From: Cryobacterium tepidiphilum
GTDB lineage: Bacteria; Actinomycetota; Actinomycetes; Actinomycetales; Microbacteriaceae
Assembly (NCBI RefSeq): GCF_003716325.1
Contig: NZ_RDSR01000007.1
Coordinates: forward strand, 1-64,000
Reading direction: 5' to 3'
DNA length: 64,000 nucleotides
The notes under the pieces are model-generated. The model saw only the letters and a list, made by a program, of their open reading frames with translations, was not told the origin of the DNA and ran no database searches. A program made the translations under genes and the position numbers. The stretch's first letter is position 1; the number at the start of each line of letters is the position of its first letter. This document shows positions 7,859 through 16,782 of the stretch, one piece after another.

Positions 7859-9043
7859 ATGGGGCAGCACACGGAGACGGTCGACACGCTCGTCATCGGG
7901 GGCGGGGCGATGGGCTCGGCGACGGCGTGGCAGCTCGCCCGGCGCGGCCGGGAGGTCGTGCTGCTGGAACGGTTCGGGGCCGGGCATGTGCAGGGTGCGT
8001 CGCACGGGGCCTCCCGCAACTTCAACACCGCGTACTCCGACCCCACGTATGTCGCGATGCTGGCGGAGTCGCTGCCGCTCTGGCGGGAGCTCGAGGCGGA
8101 GTCCCGGACGCGCCTGCTCGACCAGGTCGGTATCGTCAACCACGGTCCGAACCCCGACTTCGACGCCGTCGCCGCGGCGCTCACCGGCGCCGGGCTCCAG
8201 GCCGCGTTCCTCGGTGCGGAGGCGGCGGGCGAACGCTGGCCCGGCATCCGCTTCGACGGGCGCGTGTTGCACACGCCCGACGCCGGTCGGCTGAACGCGG
8301 ATGCCTCGGTGACGGCCCTGCAGACCGCCGCGGCAGCCGCGGGTGCGGACATCCGCCACGGCATCGCCGCTCTCCGACTCGACGTGCTCGGCGACGACCA
8401 CGTGCGGGTGGCGACCGAGGGCGGCGCCATCCACGCGCGCCGGGTGGTGGTGACCGTGGGCGCCTGGACCGCGAAGCTGCTGCACGGGCTCGTCACGCTG
8501 CCCCGGCTCGTGGTCACCCAGGAGCAGCCGGCGCACTTCGCGCTCCGCGACGGCAGCGCCGAGGCCGCCGCCCGCGCCGCCACGGACTGGCCCGGCTTCA
8601 ACCACGCCTTCGACCCCGCCGACTCGGCGTACGGCTACTGGTACGCGCCGGTCTACGGCATGTACACGCCCGGTGAGGGCGTGAAGGCCGGCTGGCACGG
8701 GTCCGGCCCGGTCACCGACCCCGACGCGCGCAGCTTCACGCCGGAGCCGGCGCAGCTTGCGGCGCTGCAGCGCTACGTGCGCGACTGGCTGCCCGGCGCC
8801 GACCCCGACGCCGTCGAGCCCGTGAGCTGCACGTACACCAGCACCGAGGACGAGGACTTCGTGCTCGACCGCGTGGGCCCGGTCGCCGTCGGCGCCGGGT
8901 TCAGCGGGCACGGCTTCAAGTTCGTGCCGTCGGTGGGGCGGATCCTCGCCGACCTGGCGACGGATGCCGGCCCCGCCCCGGCGCGGTTCGCCCTGCGCAG
9001 CACGCCCAACCCGCCCGCCGGCGGCTGGCTCGTCCGCCACTAG
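7859..9043 (+). CDS. FAD-dependent amine oxidoreductase, monomeric sarcosine oxidase / N-methyltryptophan oxidase family
   Basis: This 394-residue flavoenzyme of the DAO family probably oxidises an N-methylated or secondary amino acid, releasing hydrogen peroxide. The dinucleotide-binding motif VIGGGAMGSA lies at 12-21 and is followed by the family RSSHG-like segment (GASHGASRNF). Near residue 320 the SCTYTSTEDEDF segment contains the cysteine that carries covalently bound FAD in monomeric sarcosine oxidase. GFSGHGFKF at the C-terminus is also conserved. I start it at 7859 because AGGA lies 8 bases upstream. Another ATG lies three codons earlier. The substrate (sarcosine, N-methyltryptophan or pipecolate) cannot be told from the sequence. 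Confidence 0.87.
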   Translation: MGQHTETVDTLVIGGGAMGSATAWQLARRGREVVLLERFGAGHVQGASHGASRNFNTAYSDPTYVAMLAESLPLWRELEAESRTRLLDQVGIVNHGPNPDFDAVAAALTGAGLQAAFLGAEAAGERWPGIRFDGRVLHTPDAGRLNADASVTALQTAAAAAGADIRHGIAALRLDVLGDDHVRVATEGGAIHARRVVVTVGAWTAKLLHGLVTLPRLVVTQEQPAHFALRDGSAEAAARAATDWPGFNHAFDPADSAYGYWYAPVYGMYTPGEGVKAGWHGSGPVTDPDARSFTPEPAQLAALQRYVRDWLPGADPDAVEPVSCTYTSTEDEDFVLDRVGPVAVGAGFSGHGFKFVPSVGRILADLATDAGPAPARFALRSTPNPPAGGWLVRH

Positions 9044-9095
9044 CCCTTCCCGCAGCCGCCGTCCGCTCCGTCCCGCAGCCCCTGCCCGCCCTCGT

Positions 9096-9193
9096 GTGCA
9101 TAACTCCTTCAATTTCGCCCGCGTCGGGTGGCACTTCCGTGTGTTTCCGGGGGAGACGGCGGACGTGCCGGGCACATTGAAGGAGTTGTGCAC
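9096..9193. repeat. 98-bp intergenic hairpin element, family E
   Basis: The arms GTGCATAACTCCTTCAAT and ATTGAAGGAGTTGTGCAC are 18 bp long with one mismatch. A second, weaker inverted pair built around GGCAC-T-TCCG lies inside. The element lies between the converging flavoenzyme and YeiH genes. It is longer than the other elements in the window, and no related copy was seen here. Confidence 0.85.
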
Positions 9194-9252
9194 TGGGCCG
9201 GGCCGTACCCGGGGCGGTAGGCCCGCGCGCGGGGGTGACTGGTGGGCGGCGG

Positions 9253-10251
9253 CTAGGAGAGCTGCACGGCGCCGAGCGCGAGCATCGCGATCAGCGCCCA
9301 GGAGAGCAGGCCCACGACCAGGGCTCGCCACCCGGTGCGCACCAGGGTGGCGAGGCGCACGGCCGAGCCCAGCCCGAACAGGGCCATCGCCAGCAGGGCG
9401 GTCTGCACGACATCCGCTGCCTGCAGCACCGGCTCGGAGAGCGGCACCAGGGTGCGCACGAGCACCGCCACGATGAACCCGGCCACGAACAGCGGCACGA
9501 TAGGCAGGCGCTTGCGGCCGGCATCCGTCGCGCCGGTGAGGCTGACGGCCAGCGTGCGCCGGTGCTCGACGACGGAAGCGATCGCCACCACGGGGGCGAG
9601 CATGAGCACCCGGGTGAGCTTGACGACGATCGCCACGGCGAGGGCGGCCGACCCGGCGATCTGCGCCGTCGCGACGACCTGCCCCACGTCGTGCACGCCC
9701 GCGCCCACCCAATGCCCGAACTGCAGCGTGTCGAGGCCCAGCGGATGCCAGAGCGCCGGCAGCACGCCGATGGCGAGCGTTCCGCAGAGGGTGACGAGCG
9801 CCACGGGGGTGGCGGTCTCCTCGTCCTTCGCCTTGACGACGCCGCTCATGGCCCCGATGGCCGAGGCGCCGCAGATGGAGAAGCCCGTTGCGATGAGGAG
9901 CGGCTGGTGGCCCGGCAGCGCGAACCAGCGCCCGAGCGCGTAGGTTCCGGCGAAGGTGATGGCGACGATGGCGACGGTCGTCGCGATCGTCACCCAGCCG
10001 AGGCCGGCGATGTCGATAAGGCTGAGTTTCAGGCCGAGCAGCACGACGCCGATGCGCATGAAGCGCTTCGAGGCGACGGAGAGGCCGGGCGCGAGCACGC
10101 CGGTGAGGGGCCGCCGGGCGGCGGGGAGCTGGGCGACGATGATGCCGAGCACCACGGCCGCGGTGAGGAGCGGGATCGCCGGGACCAGTGCTTGGATCCC
10201 CCAGGCGACGAGCGCCGCCGCCCCCGCGACGAGCACCCCCGGCAACCACAT
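9253..10251 (-). CDS. YeiH-family putative sulfate/anion exporter (UPF0324)
   Basis: This 332-residue integral membrane protein has about ten hydrophobic segments. It carries the family landmarks GFSICGASAIGAMSGV and the GAGVHDVGQVVATAQ segment that define the PSE/YeiH group. Members have been proposed to export sulfate or to sense sulfur compounds, but the transported ion is not settled. A longer open frame would start at 10314. I chose the ATG at 10251 because the extra part runs through a hairpin-rich intergenic sequence and has no membrane character. Nearby metY could suggest a sulfur context, which is weak evidence. Confidence 0.85.
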   Translation of the reverse strand: MWLPGVLVAGAAALVAWGIQALVPAIPLLTAAVVLGIIVAQLPAARRPLTGVLAPGLSVASKRFMRIGVVLLGLKLSLIDIAGLGWVTIATTVAIVAITFAGTYALGRWFALPGHQPLLIATGFSICGASAIGAMSGVVKAKDEETATPVALVTLCGTLAIGVLPALWHPLGLDTLQFGHWVGAGVHDVGQVVATAQIAGSAALAVAIVVKLTRVLMLAPVVAIASVVEHRRTLAVSLTGATDAGRKRLPIVPLFVAGFIVAVLVRTLVPLSEPVLQAADVVQTALLAMALFGLGSAVRLATLVRTGWRALVVGLLSWALIAMLALGAVQLS

Positions 10252-10322
10252 GCGTTCCAGCCTAGAGCCCCGCGAACTGTGACTCGGGCCAGGTTCCGCG
10301 GAGTGAGTCACCACTCTTCGTC

Positions 10323-10383
10323 CGCGAGTGCGGGCGAACTGCCGCCCTCGGCTGGGCGAGGCGGCCGATTGCCCGCACCCGCG
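10323..10383. repeat. 61-bp intergenic hairpin element, family B/D copy (D3)
   Basis: The arms CGCGAGTGCGGGC and GCCCGCACCCGCG are followed inward by GCCGCC/GGCGGC, separated by an AT-containing internal mismatch. The element lies between two genes reading in the same direction (YeiH and desaturase). It aligns without gaps with elements at 31574 and 31658. A shorter hairpin, GTGACTC...GAGTCAC, lies next to it at 10279-10311. Confidence 0.85.
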
Positions 10384-10396
10384 GAAGCAACGAGGC

Positions 10397-11500
10397 TCAG
10401 TGCACCCGGAACCGGGCCGTCATGGGGCAGTCGAAGGGGTCGCGCGCGGCGAGGCCCACCTTGTTCAGGTATGCGACCACGATGCGGTACGACTCCATCA
10501 GCGACGTCTCGGTGTAGAGGATGTTGTGCTGCTCGCAGTACTCGCGGGTCAGCTCCTGCGCCTTCCGGAGCGCCGGCCGCGGCATGTTCGGGAACAGGTG
10601 GTGCTCGACCTGGTAGTTGAGGCCGCCCATGAACGTGTCCATGACGCCTCCGCCGCGGATGTTGCGCGACGTCAGCACCTGGCGGCGCAGGAAGTCGACC
10701 TTGCTCTCGTGCGGCAGCTGCGGCATCCCCTTGTGGTTGGGCGCGAACGACGCACCCATGTACACACCGAAGACGGCCAGCTGAACGCCGATGAACGCGA
10801 ACGCCATGCCCACCGGGAGGAAGTAGAAGATGGCCGCGACGTAGAGCACGACGCGCGTGGTGAGCATGCTGATCTCGAGCCAGCGCTTGTCGACCTTGCC
10901 CTTGCCGAACACGGTGCGGAAGCCGTGCATGTGCAGGTTCAGGCCCTCCAGCGTGAGGAGCGGGAAGAACAGGTAGCCCTGTCGACGGGTGATGAACGAC
11001 GTGAACCAGCCGACCTCGGCGGCATCCGCTTCATTGAAACGGATGACGTCGGGGTCGATGTCGGGGTCCTTGCCGACGACGTTGGGGTTGGCGTGGTGCC
11101 GGCTGTGCTTGGTCATCCACCAGGAGTAGCTGATGCCGACGACGAGGTTCGCGAGCACGCGGCCGGCGCGGTCGTTGGCGGGGCCGGACTCGAACACCTG
11201 CCGGTGCGAGGCCTCGTGGGCGAGGAAGGCGAACTGGGTGAAGAGGATGCCGAGAGCGCCGGCGATGAGCAGCTGATACCAGCTGTCGCCCAGCAGGGCG
11301 AACCCGGTGACGGCGCCGGCGGTGGCGAGAACCAGGATCCCGAACAGCGTCCAGTAGAAGCCGGTGCGGCGGCGGAGCAGCCCGAGGTTCCGCACGGTGT
11401 GCAGGAGGGCCGAGTACTCGGTGGTGGGGTTCTTGCCGTCACCGCCCCGGCGGGTTTTCACAATGCGAACAGTGGGGGCTGCGGAAATGACATCCGACAT
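10397..11500 (-). CDS. Membrane fatty acid (acyl-lipid) desaturase
   Basis: This 367-residue di-iron membrane enzyme inserts a double bond into acyl chains. All three histidine boxes are present: HEASH at 95-99, HSRHH at 132-136 and QVEHH near 305. The glutamine in the third box is typical of front-end (delta-6/linoleoyl-CoA-like) desaturases. Hydrophobic pairs around 50-90 and 215-250 form the membrane domain. There is no N-terminal cytochrome b5 domain, so electrons must come from a separate ferredoxin or flavodoxin. The ATG follows GGAGG with good spacing. The exact regiospecificity cannot be deduced. The gene stands alone and may serve membrane fluidity control. Confidence 0.93.
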   Translation of the reverse strand: MSDVISAAPTVRIVKTRRGGDGKNPTTEYSALLHTVRNLGLLRRRTGFYWTLFGILVLATAGAVTGFALLGDSWYQLLIAGALGILFTQFAFLAHEASHRQVFESGPANDRAGRVLANLVVGISYSWWMTKHSRHHANPNVVGKDPDIDPDVIRFNEADAAEVGWFTSFITRRQGYLFFPLLTLEGLNLHMHGFRTVFGKGKVDKRWLEISMLTTRVVLYVAAIFYFLPVGMAFAFIGVQLAVFGVYMGASFAPNHKGMPQLPHESKVDFLRRQVLTSRNIRGGGVMDTFMGGLNYQVEHHLFPNMPRPALRKAQELTREYCEQHNILYTETSLMESYRIVVAYLNKVGLAARDPFDCPMTARFRVH

Positions 11501-11649
11501 GGGGCCTCCGGTCTTGCGGTGACTTCCCAGCCGTGAAGTGAGCGATTACTCGTCGTGCAGATGTGGTCATCTTACGGGCGAAACCTGACGGAACGGCAGG
11601 GCCTCCCACCACTTTCACAGCCGGTCATATGCCGGTCAGGGCATGTATC

Positions 11650-13164
11650 TCAGCGCCAGCTCGGCAGCCAGATGTGCAGCTGCCAGTACCAGAACGGCGT
11701 TTGCAGGCCGGTCCACAGCGGGTAGAAGAAGGCGGTGATGAGCGTGGCCATGACGACGAAGACGAAGACCAGGCGGATGCCGACCGGCCACCGGGCATCC
11801 GTGGGGGTGCCCATCACCCGGGCGAGCGCGAGTGTCAGGGCCAGGATGAGGTACGGCTCGAACGCGATGGAATAGAACTCGAACACCGTGCGGTGCAGGT
11901 ACATCAGCCACGGCAGGTACGCGGCGACGATCCCCATCAGGATGAGCCCCACGCGCCACTCGCGGTAGCGCACCAGCCGGTAGACGAGGTAGAACAGGGC
12001 GATGTCGGCCGCCCACCAGATGAGCGGGTTGCCGAGCCCGGTGATGGCCTCGGAGCAGCTGTCGAACGTGCATCCACCCTGGCCGGCGGTGGTGCCGACG
12101 TAGTACATGCTGGTCGGGCGGATCATGAACAGCCAGGTGAGCGGGTTGGCCTGGTACGGATGCGGCGTCGACAGCCCCACGTGGTACTGGTAGATGGCCA
12201 CCTGGTAGTGCCAGAAGCTCTGCACGGTGTGCGGAACCCAGGCCAGCGCTCCGGTCCACGCCGTGCCGGGCTGGTCGGCCCAGTGGCGGTAGAAGCCGTT
12301 GCTCGTGATGAACCAGCCCGTCCATGAGACGATCAGGGTGGCGGCGGCGATCGGCACCATGGTGAGGAAGGTCGCGGGCGCCTGCTTGAGCAGCGCCGCG
12401 CTCAGCCAGAACGGCAGTCCCTCCCGACGCCGGGCCAGGGCGTCGACCACGACGACGTACACGCCGAACGCCGCAAGAAAGTAGAACCCCGACCACTTCA
12501 CCGAGCTGCACAGCCCGAAGGCGAGGCCCGCGCCGAGGAGCCAGGGGCGCCACCAGAGTGCCGGTCCCCAGCCCGGTTGCTTCCCGGCGGCACGCTGCTC
12601 GGCCAGCCGCACAGCCAGCCGGGTCGCGTGCCACTGCCGGTCGAGGAGCACGGCCCCGAAACCGAGGAGCCCGAAGAACATTACCGAGTTGTCGAGGAGC
12701 GCCACGCGCGACATGACGATCGCGTTGCCGTCGATGGCCAGCAGGAACCCGGCGAGTGTGGCGAGGGCGACCGATCCGAACAGCTTCCTGGCGATCAGCA
12801 TGAGCAGCACCACCGCGAGAATGCCGATGACCGCGGTCGAGATCCGCCAGCCCCAGCTGCTGTCGGCGCCGAGGGCCGCCATGCCGAGGGCGATCAGCCA
12901 CTTGCCGAGGGGCGGGTGCACCACGAACGACGGATCGGTGCCGAAGATGGCGGTCTGTCCCGCCTCGAACAACGGGTTGGCGTTCTCGGGCCAGGCGGAC
13001 TCGTATCCGTTGCCCCACAGCGACCAGGCGTCCTTGACGTAATAGGTCTCGTCGAAGACCAGGTGGTGCGGGGAACCGAGGTTCCAGAGCCTCAGCACCG
13101 CGGCGAGCAGCGTGACGGCGACCGGCCCCGCCCAGCGGGCGTGATGGCGGAGGGTCAGCAGCAC
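11650..13164 (-). CDS. pmt: Protein O-mannosyltransferase (GT39 family)
   Basis: This 504-residue multi-spanning membrane enzyme transfers mannose from polyprenyl-phosphate-mannose to Ser/Thr of proteins exported through Sec. The first extracytoplasmic loop carries the acidic FDETYYVKDAW motif near 36-46, which is essential in PMT enzymes. The motif HPPLGKWLI follows, and the C-terminal four-helix PMT region ends in an aromatic WYWQLHIWLPSWR tail. I place the start at the GTG at 13164, since the frame is open much further upstream but without homology. TACGAT lies six bases before that GTG, which predicts a leaderless mRNA. The divergent neighbour is rsmI, a common arrangement in actinobacteria. 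Confidence 0.93.
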   Translation of the reverse strand: MLLTLRHHARWAGPVAVTLLAAVLRLWNLGSPHHLVFDETYYVKDAWSLWGNGYESAWPENANPLFEAGQTAIFGTDPSFVVHPPLGKWLIALGMAALGADSSWGWRISTAVIGILAVVLLMLIARKLFGSVALATLAGFLLAIDGNAIVMSRVALLDNSVMFFGLLGFGAVLLDRQWHATRLAVRLAEQRAAGKQPGWGPALWWRPWLLGAGLAFGLCSSVKWSGFYFLAAFGVYVVVVDALARRREGLPFWLSAALLKQAPATFLTMVPIAAATLIVSWTGWFITSNGFYRHWADQPGTAWTGALAWVPHTVQSFWHYQVAIYQYHVGLSTPHPYQANPLTWLFMIRPTSMYYVGTTAGQGGCTFDSCSEAITGLGNPLIWWAADIALFYLVYRLVRYREWRVGLILMGIVAAYLPWLMYLHRTVFEFYSIAFEPYLILALTLALARVMGTPTDARWPVGIRLVFVFVVMATLITAFFYPLWTGLQTPFWYWQLHIWLPSWR

Positions 13165-13170
13165 CTCACC

Positions 13171-13176
13171 ATCGTA
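13171..13176 (-). promoter_or_regulatory. -10 box of a predicted leaderless promoter for the mannosyltransferase
   Basis: The minus strand reads TACGAT, six bases, then the GTG start. This spacing is the main reason for choosing that start. Confidence 0.5.
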
Positions 13177-13197
13177 GTGAGCGGCGCCCTCCCCAGC

Positions 13198-13260
13198 CGC
13201 GAGTGAGCACTCGTTGCGGTTATGAGCGCGCCGCATTCCCGCAGAAACTGCCCACTCGCG
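13198..13260. repeat. 63-bp intergenic hairpin element, family B copy 1
   Basis: The outer arms CGCGAGTG and CACTCGCG and inner TGCGG/CCGCA pair around AT-rich mismatches. The element lies between the divergent mannosyltransferase and rsmI genes and overlaps the probable rsmI promoter region. It is related to the 61-bp copy at 21701 and shares the CGCGAGTG ends with family D. Confidence 0.8.
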
Positions 13261-13278
13261 ACCTGCGAGACTGGGGGC

Positions 13279-14094
13279 ATGATCATCTTGGCCGCGACAC
13301 CCATCGGCAACCTCGGCGATGTGACCGAGCGCCTGGTCGAGGCGCTCCGCACCGCGCCCGTGATCGCCGCCGAGGACACCCGCGTCACGGTGCACCTGCT
13401 CAAGGCGCTCGGCATCGAGAACCGCCCGAAGCTCATCAGCCTGCACGACCACAACGAGCGCGGCAAGGCGGCCGAGCTCGTCGAGCTGGCGCGGGAGTCC
13501 GACCTGCTGGTGCTGAGTGACGCGGGCATGCCGACCGTGTCCGACCCCGGTTTTCACCTGGTGGATGCCGCGGCGGCGGCGGGCGTGCGGGTGACGGCGC
13601 TTCCCGGGCCCTCCGCCGTGCTCACGGCCCTCGCCGTCTCGGGACTGCCGACCGACCGCTTCACCTTCGAGGGCTTCCTGCCGCGCAAGCCCGGCGACCG
13701 CCGCGGCGCGCTCCGGGAGCTCGCCCACGAGCCACGCACCATGGTGTTCTTCGAGTCGCCCAACCGGCTCGCCGACGCGCTGGGCGACCTCGCCGCGGTC
13801 TTCGGCGGCGACCGGCGCGTGGTGGTGTGCCGGGAGCTCACCAAGTTCTTCGAGGAGGTCAGGCGTGGCAGCGCCGCCGAGCTCGCCGACTGGGCGGCTG
13901 CCGGGGTCAAGGGGGAGATCTGCATCGTCGTCGCCGGGGCGCCGCCGCGGCTCGTCGACCTCGAGACCGGTGTCACCGAGGTGCTGACGCTGGTGGGCGC
14001 CGGGGCGAGGCTGAAGGATGCCGCGGCCGACGTCGCATCCGCCACCGGCCTCGGCAAGCGCGACCTGTACGAAGCCGCCCTCAAGCGCCGGTAG
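13279..14094 (+). CDS. rsmI: 16S rRNA (cytidine-1402 2'-O)-methyltransferase
   Basis: This 271-residue SAM-dependent tetrapyrrole-methylase-fold enzyme methylates the ribose of C1402 in 16S rRNA. It begins MIILAATPIGNLGD and has EDTR at 47-50, the glycine-rich LSDAGMPTVSDPG segment and ALPGPSAVLTAL, all diagnostic for RsmI. The length matches the family. I start at the ATG at 13279 because the protein then begins exactly at the conserved first strand. GAGACT lies six bases before it as a weak -10 box. It is the first gene of a housekeeping run with metG and tatD. Confidence 0.95.
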   Translation: MIILAATPIGNLGDVTERLVEALRTAPVIAAEDTRVTVHLLKALGIENRPKLISLHDHNERGKAAELVELARESDLLVLSDAGMPTVSDPGFHLVDAAAAAGVRVTALPGPSAVLTALAVSGLPTDRFTFEGFLPRKPGDRRGALRELAHEPRTMVFFESPNRLADALGDLAAVFGGDRRVVVCRELTKFFEEVRRGSAAELADWAAAGVKGEICIVVAGAPPRLVDLETGVTEVLTLVGAGARLKDAAADVASATGLGKRDLYEAALKRR

Positions 14095-14132
14095 GCGCGA
14101 GGCCCGCTCCGGGCGCCCGCGCGAACGCCCCG

Positions 14133-14138
14133 TAGGAT
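14133..14138 (+). promoter_or_regulatory. -10 box of a predicted leaderless promoter for metG
   Basis: The sequence reads TAGGAT, six bases, then the ATG of metG, with no ribosome binding site between. Confidence 0.55.
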
Positions 14139-14144
14139 GTCAGC

Positions 14145-15707
14145 ATGTCCGATGGCTCCTCCTTTTACGTCACCACGCCGATTTTCTACGTGAATGATGT
14201 GCCGCACATCGGGCACGCGTACACCGAGGTCGCCGCCGACGTGCTGGCCCGCTGGCACCGCCAGCGCGGCGAGGACACCTGGCTGCTGACCGGCACCGAC
14301 GAGCACGGGCAGAAGATCCTGCGCACCGCCACCGCCAACGGCACCACCCCGAAGGAGTGGGCCGACCGCCTCGTGGAGACGGCGTGGAAGCCGCTGCTGG
14401 AGACGGTGAACATCGCCAACGACGACTTCATCCGCACGACCGACCCGCGGCACGAGGAGAACGCGGCCCGGTTCCTGCAGGACCTCCACGACGCCGGCCA
14501 CATCTACACCGGCGAGTACGAGGGCTACTACTGCGTGGGCTGCGAGGAGTACAAGCAGCCCAGCGACCTGGTCGACGGCACCGGCGAATACGACGGGCAG
14601 CTCGTCTGCGCCATCCACTCCAAACCCGTGGAGCGCCTGCAGGAGAAGAACTACTTCTTCCGCATGAGCGCCTTCACCGACCGGCTGCTCGCCCTGTACG
14701 AGGAGAACCCCACGTTCGTGCAGCCCGAGTCCGCGCGCAACGAGGTGGTGTCGTTCGTGCGCCAGGGACTGGCCGACCTCTCCATCTCCCGGTCCAGCTT
14801 CGACTGGGGCATCACCGTGCCCTGGGACGACACCCACGTCGTCTACGTCTGGATCGACGCGCTCCTGAACTACATCACCGCCATCGGCTACGGCCAAGAC
14901 GAGGCCGAGTTCGCGCGCCGCTGGCCGGCCACGCACATCGTCGGCAAGGACATCCTCCGCTTCCACGCCGTGATCTGGCCCGCCATGCTCATGGCCGCCG
15001 GCATCGAGGTGCCCCGCCAGGTGTTCGGCCACGGCTGGCTGCTCGTCGGCGGAGAGAAGATGTCGAAGTCCAAGCTCACCGGTATCGCGCCCAGCCAGAT
15101 CACCGACACGTTCGGCTCCGACGCGTTCCGCTACTACTTCATGCGCGCCATCAGCTTCGGGCAGGACGGCTCGTTCTCCTGGGAGGACCTCGCCGCGCGC
15201 TACCAGGCCGAGCTCGCCAACGGATTCGGCAACCTCGCCTCCCGGGTCATCGCCATGGTCACGCGGTACTTCGACGGCCGCATCCCCGAGGCGGGGGCGC
15301 TCACGGCGGCCGACGAGGCGGTGCGTGAGACGCAGAGGCGCGTGACGGATGCCGCGGGCGACGCCATCGACCGGCTCGCGATCCACGAGGCCATCGCATC
15401 CGTCTGGGAACTCGTCGACGACCTCAACGGCTACATCACCAGCCAGGAACCGTGGGCGCTCGCCAAGGACCCGGCCAACCGGGAGCGCCTGGAGACCGTG
15501 CTCGCGACCGCCGTGCGGGGGCTCGGCACCCTCGCCGTGCTGCTCTCGCCGGTTCTCCCCGTGGCCACCGCCACCCTCTGGGCCGCCCTCGGCGGCAACG
15601 GGCCCGTCTCCGGCACGCGCATCGACCGGGCGTGGGAGTGGACCGGCGGCGACCACGTCTCGCCGCTTGAGGCGCTGTTCCCGCGAATCGAGGTGCCCGT
15701 TGCCTGA
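14145..15707 (+). CDS. metG: Methionyl-tRNA synthetase
   Basis: This 520-residue class I synthetase charges tRNA-Met. HIGH is at 21-24 in PHIGHAYTEV and KMSKS at 305-309. The connective-peptide zinc knuckle is reduced: a CVGCEEYKQPSDL segment and a single further cysteine in QLVCAIHSKPVE. The anticodon-binding helical domain ends near residue 510, and there is no C-terminal tRNA-binding/dimerisation domain, as is usual for this actinobacterial form. The stop overlaps the start of tatD by eight bases. Confidence 0.97.
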   Translation: MSDGSSFYVTTPIFYVNDVPHIGHAYTEVAADVLARWHRQRGEDTWLLTGTDEHGQKILRTATANGTTPKEWADRLVETAWKPLLETVNIANDDFIRTTDPRHEENAARFLQDLHDAGHIYTGEYEGYYCVGCEEYKQPSDLVDGTGEYDGQLVCAIHSKPVERLQEKNYFFRMSAFTDRLLALYEENPTFVQPESARNEVVSFVRQGLADLSISRSSFDWGITVPWDDTHVVYVWIDALLNYITAIGYGQDEAEFARRWPATHIVGKDILRFHAVIWPAMLMAAGIEVPRQVFGHGWLLVGGEKMSKSKLTGIAPSQITDTFGSDAFRYYFMRAISFGQDGSFSWEDLAARYQAELANGFGNLASRVIAMVTRYFDGRIPEAGALTAADEAVRETQRRVTDAAGDAIDRLAIHEAIASVWELVDDLNGYITSQEPWALAKDPANRERLETVLATAVRGLGTLAVLLSPVLPVATATLWAALGGNGPVSGTRIDRAWEWTGGDHVSPLEALFPRIEVPVA

Positions 15708-16731
15708 GACCAACCAGATCCCGGCGGACCCGTTCCACCCCGAGGGGGAGCCGAGCCGCCACGGGCAGCCGGCCGACCTGCCGGGCACCGACCCGTCCGG
15801 CTACATCCGCCGCCGCGAGCAGGGCGGCGGGCGCGACCTCACCTATCCGCCGCTGCCGGAGCCGCTGACGGTCGGCGTCTACGACAATCACACGCACATC
15901 GAGATCGCCGACGGCGACACCCCGCTCACCACGGCGGAGCAGCTGGACCGCGCCTCGAGCGTCGGCGTGCGCGGCGTGGTGCAGGTCGGCGGCGACCTGG
16001 AGACCTCGCGCTGGTCGGCCGAGACCGCGGCGCACGAGCCGCGCATGCTCGCCGCCGTCGCCATCCACCCCAATGAGGCGCCCGCCTACGCGGCCGCCGG
16101 CAGCCTCGACGACGCGCTCGCCGAGATCGCCGAGCTGGCCGCGCGACCGCGTGTGGCGGCCATCGGCGAGACCGGGCTCGACTTCTTCCGCACCGGCGAG
16201 GACGGCATCGCGGCCCAGCGCCGCTCCTTCGAGGCGCACATCCAGATCGCCAAGGAGCAGAACCTGGCGATGCAGATCCACGACCGCGACGCGCACGCGG
16301 AGGTCATCTCGACGCTGCACCGCGTCGGGGCGCCGGAGCGCACCGTGTTCCACTGCTTCTCGGGCGACGTGGAGATGGCTGAGATCTGCGCGAAGAACGG
16401 CTGGTACATGTCGTTCTCGGGCAACGTGACGTTCAAGAACGCCGACAAGCTCCGCAAGGCGCTGCAGGTGGTGCCGCGCAACCTGCTCCTCATCGAGACG
16501 GATGCGCCGTTCCTCACGCCGTCGCCGTTCCGCGGCCGGCCGAACGCGCCCTACCTGCTGCCCAACACCCTGCGCGCGATGGCCGAGTACCTCGAAACGG
16601 ATGTCTCGATGCTGGCTGCGCTCATCTCCTCCAACACGGAGCTGGTGTACGGCAGGTGGGATGCCGAGACGGTCACCGCCCCCGACGTGCTCACCCAGCC
16701 CGAGGACGGCCCGGACGGCGGCCTCGCGTGA
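15700..16731 (+). CDS. tatD: TatD-family metal-dependent DNase
   Basis: This 343-residue protein of the amidohydrolase-fold TatD family is a Mg-dependent 3'-5' exonuclease in characterised members. After a polar N-terminal extension of about 60 residues the domain shows DNHTHIE, GETGLDFF, QIHDRDAH, HCFSGD and ETDAPFLTP, which supply the metal-binding His, Glu and Asp residues. The start is uncertain. I chose the TTG at 15700, which follows GAGGTG and overlaps the end of metG. A start inside the extension is also possible, since the conserved domain begins only at about residue 55. It lies between metG and rsmA, the usual actinobacterial order. Confidence 0.9.
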   Translation: MPETNQIPADPFHPEGEPSRHGQPADLPGTDPSGYIRRREQGGGRDLTYPPLPEPLTVGVYDNHTHIEIADGDTPLTTAEQLDRASSVGVRGVVQVGGDLETSRWSAETAAHEPRMLAAVAIHPNEAPAYAAAGSLDDALAEIAELAARPRVAAIGETGLDFFRTGEDGIAAQRRSFEAHIQIAKEQNLAMQIHDRDAHAEVISTLHRVGAPERTVFHCFSGDVEMAEICAKNGWYMSFSGNVTFKNADKLRKALQVVPRNLLLIETDAPFLTPSPFRGRPNAPYLLPNTLRAMAEYLETDVSMLAALISSNTELVYGRWDAETVTAPDVLTQPEDGPDGGLA

Positions 16732-16782
16732 GCGCCCGGTGCCTCGCGCCATGAGTGACCCGCGCACCATGACGAGCCGGCG

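Noticed and set aside
7730..13260. Hairpins at 7730 and 13198 as transcription terminators
   Set aside because: Both lie between divergent genes, where no transcript needs to end, and neither is followed by a T-run.
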